Below are positions 62,407 through 64,000 of a stretch of 64,000 bases of DNA, one piece after another. The first letter of the stretch is position 1; each line of letters starts with the position of its first letter. This DNA comes from G965218495 sp965262785 (lineage in GTDB: Bacteria > Bacteroidota > Rhodothermia > Rhodothermales > Bin80). Below the pieces are notes generated by a model. The model worked only from the letters and a program-made list of their open reading frames with translations, did no database searches and was not told the origin of the DNA. The stretch covers positions 124,001 to 188,000 of the forward strand of contig OZ253559.1 of NCBI GenBank assembly GCA_965262785.1, read 5' to 3'. The translations under genes were made by a program, and so were the position numbers.

Positions 62407-64000
62407 ATGCGCCTCACATTCTCATTCTTACTGGCACTCTTCCTCCTGCTACTCACAGCGGACACATTTGCGCAGGTAACAGTAACGGGAACCCTCTTGG
62501 GGTTAGGCGACGAGCCCATGGCAATGTCTCACTTGGTCGTCGAAGACGGGCCGACTTCCGATACGACGTTTGTTGTCACGGTTGATGCTTCCGGACGTTT
62601 CGCCTTTTCTCTAGATGAGACTGGCGGATACGGCATGTATGCGGTGGGCGTGCATCACGAGACCATCTTGATGCCGCTCATCCTCACCTCGGCCGGCAGC
62701 GTTGAACTCCACATCCGGCTTGCCGCAAGCCAGTTAGTCACAGCGATAGATTCTCTCTGGCTGGTTCCTGCGTCATCCGACCAAGGAATCTTTATGGCCC
62801 CGCGCCCAGACGGCACGTTTGGCGTGGTTGTAGAGGCCTCGGCAGATACTCTAGCCTACCGAATTGAAGGTATTCTTCTTGACCCATTTGGCTGGGACTA
62901 CCTGTCGGCTGGAACAAGCCAAGACCGCTTTGCCTTCAATCAGAAGGGTCCGTTTTGGGACGGCGAAGGAGACTACCTGAGCGTCCTGGACGTGAAGGAT
63001 GCGGCGACCGTAGAAGTAATTTTGGATCCGTCTGTGCTGCCAAGAGATTCGGCCGAAGCAACGATAAAGTCCAGCCCGTCGATAGTCGCCGACATCGCCT
63101 GCGTTTATCTCGACGTTGAAGAAAGAGAGCGGCGAATCGGGATGGCATTGGGACAGGGCATCGGGATCCGCGGGTCCGCACTACAGGAGGGAGCCCCCAT
63201 TCGAGAACAAATCAGACGGGAACAGAATCCTCTCCTTCGTCAGTGGCTCATTCTACGCTACTTTGACGAGCTACATCCAGTTCGCGACGAGGACAGCCAG
63301 TTGCTCGCCCGTGAGACGCTAGAAAACCTCCCGCCAGACTCCCCGTTTTGGTCCTTCGAGGCCCGGAGCTCCGTGGGTGCTTCAAATCTCATGCTCCGAC
63401 TTGCCCGAGCAGCAAAGAAGCCGGAATTGGCCAATGCGTACATCCAGCATGTTGTTGATGTACATCCGGATCCCGACGTGCGTGCACATTTTCTCTACAG
63501 CGGTATTAACGCTGCTCACGGCGCAGGAGACGAAGAGACGAAGTGGCGCTACTACACCCAGTTGCAAGCAGAACATCGCGGTACCAGTCAAGCCGAAAGG
63601 ACGTTTCGGGACTTTGACCCGGATCGAGAGATGCAGGCAGGCAATCCTGTTCCTAAATTCTCGTTTTCGTCCCTTGACGACCCCAGTGTAACTATCACCA
63701 ATGGCAGCCTGCGAGGCAGCACGTATCTCATTGATTTCTGGGGCACTTGGTGCGCGCCGTGTATTGAAGAGCTCCCGTCATTGCAGCAGGCTTACGACAG
63801 GTACCGTGAATCCGGTTTTGAAATACTGAGCATAGCCCTGCTTGATTCGCACGAAGATATCCAGGAATTTCGAAAAGACAGGTACCCCATGCCCTGGCTT
63901 CATACACTAGTGGCGCGCGAAGACGACAGGTCGGTACGGGCCATGTTCGAAATAACCGGCATTCCAAGGCCCATTCTGGTCAATGAAGAGGGCATCATCA
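62407..64000 (+). CDS. TlpA/thioredoxin-like thiol-disulphide protein, 3' end outside window
   Basis: The frame starts at the ATG at 62407 (MRLTFSFLLALFLLLLTADTFAQ), a clear signal peptide, and is still open at 64000. About 400 N-terminal residues form beta-rich and helical domains; these are common in TlpA-like proteins of Bacteroidota and Gemmatimonadota, with no closer match recognised. From about residue 415 a thioredoxin fold begins (GNPVPKFSFSSLDDPSVTITNGSLRGSTYLIDFWGTWCAPCIEELPSLQQAY), with the redox motif C-A-P-C and a later cis-Pro-like IPRPILV. It probably keeps periplasmic proteins reduced. The last residues lie outside the window. Confidence 0.9.
   Translation, partial: MRLTFSFLLALFLLLLTADTFAQVTVTGTLLGLGDEPMAMSHLVVEDGPTSDTTFVVTVDASGRFAFSLDETGGYGMYAVGVHHETILMPLILTSAGSVELHIRLAASQLVTAIDSLWLVPASSDQGIFMAPRPDGTFGVVVEASADTLAYRIEGILLDPFGWDYLSAGTSQDRFAFNQKGPFWDGEGDYLSVLDVKDAATVEVILDPSVLPRDSAEATIKSSPSIVADIACVYLDVEERERRIGMALGQGIGIRGSALQEGAPIREQIRREQNPLLRQWLILRYFDELHPVRDEDSQLLARETLENLPPDSPFWSFEARSSVGASNLMLRLARAAKKPELANAYIQHVVDVHPDPDVRAHFLYSGINAAHGAGDEETKWRYYTQLQAEHRGTSQAERTFRDFDPDREMQAGNPVPKFSFSSLDDPSVTITNGSLRGSTYLIDFWGTWCAPCIEELPSLQQAYDRYRESGFEILSIALLDSHEDIQEFRKDRYPMPWLHTLVAREDDRSVRAMFEITGIPRPILVNEEGII

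Noticed and set aside
1..64000. CRISPR arrays, rRNA or tRNA genes
   Set aside because: No regularly spaced direct repeats, no rRNA-like stretches and no tRNA cloverleaf pattern were noticed by reading; a dedicated scan was not possible.

Overview
The window is about 64 kb of high-GC bacterial DNA rich in mobile elements, probably part of an integrated conjugative element or plasmid. The host is likely a Gram-negative with an outer membrane. At least four or five proteins look like secreted 6-bladed beta-propellers. There are also a TlpA-like thioredoxin protein, an ECF sigma factor beside a membrane-anchored propeller, and a DUF2233 lipoprotein. This gene content recalls Gemmatimonadota or Rhodothermota/Bacteroidota-like bacteria. 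The lineage is an inference from gene content only.

Layout. 1-3.7 kb: a partial DUF2233 lipoprotein gene and a class I methyltransferase gene cut by an ISL3-family element with an 8-bp target duplication. 4.5-7.5 kb (+): a two-component system (histidine kinase, OmpR-type regulator) overlapping genes for a TraF-like S26 peptidase and a TrbB/VirB11 ATPase. 7.8-12.1 kb: a small exported protein, decayed IS3-like fragments and a DUF262/DUF5655 (GmrSD-like) putative defence nuclease. 12.5-29.0 kb (-): one very tight gene series, trbG-trbI-traG/virD4, two unknown exported genes, two DUF4402-like pilus subunits, a PapD-like chaperone, an usher, a third subunit, exbB, two exbD, a TonB-position protein and a TPR lipoprotein. 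The last gene is cut by a 2,666-bp IS256-like element. 29.0-45.8 kb: cargo comprising beta-propellers, a second copy of the 2,666-bp element in opposite orientation, an ECF sigma/propeller operon, an integrase remnant and a reductase. 45.8-50.6 kb (-): trbE (frameshifted)-trbJ-trbL-trbF. 51-64 kb: an IS3-like remnant, another propeller, a truncated DUF2236 gene head-to-head with a 5'-truncated RND efflux operon, a nucleotidyltransferase, a decayed secreted-protein gene and a partial TlpA-like gene.

How it fits together. The Trb-type type IV secretion genes lie in three blocks. Blocks E-J-L-F and G-I-traG keep the usual order and strand but are separated by about 16.8 kb of cargo, so the operon looks split by insertion. 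No VirB2/TrbC pilin, VirB3/TrbD or relaxase was seen. Instead, the block with the coupling protein continues into a chaperone-usher pilus and an ExbB/ExbD energy module. This raises the possibility of a composite surface machine in which a chaperone-usher fibre assists or replaces the conjugative pilus.

The most novel point is the 2,666-bp element. Beside a normal DDE transposase it encodes a translationally coupled 322-aa relative of the transposase catalytic domain. Two of the three catalytic acids of that relative are replaced, by Arg and Pro, and it is kept open in both copies. It may be a catalytically dead partner or regulator of transposition.
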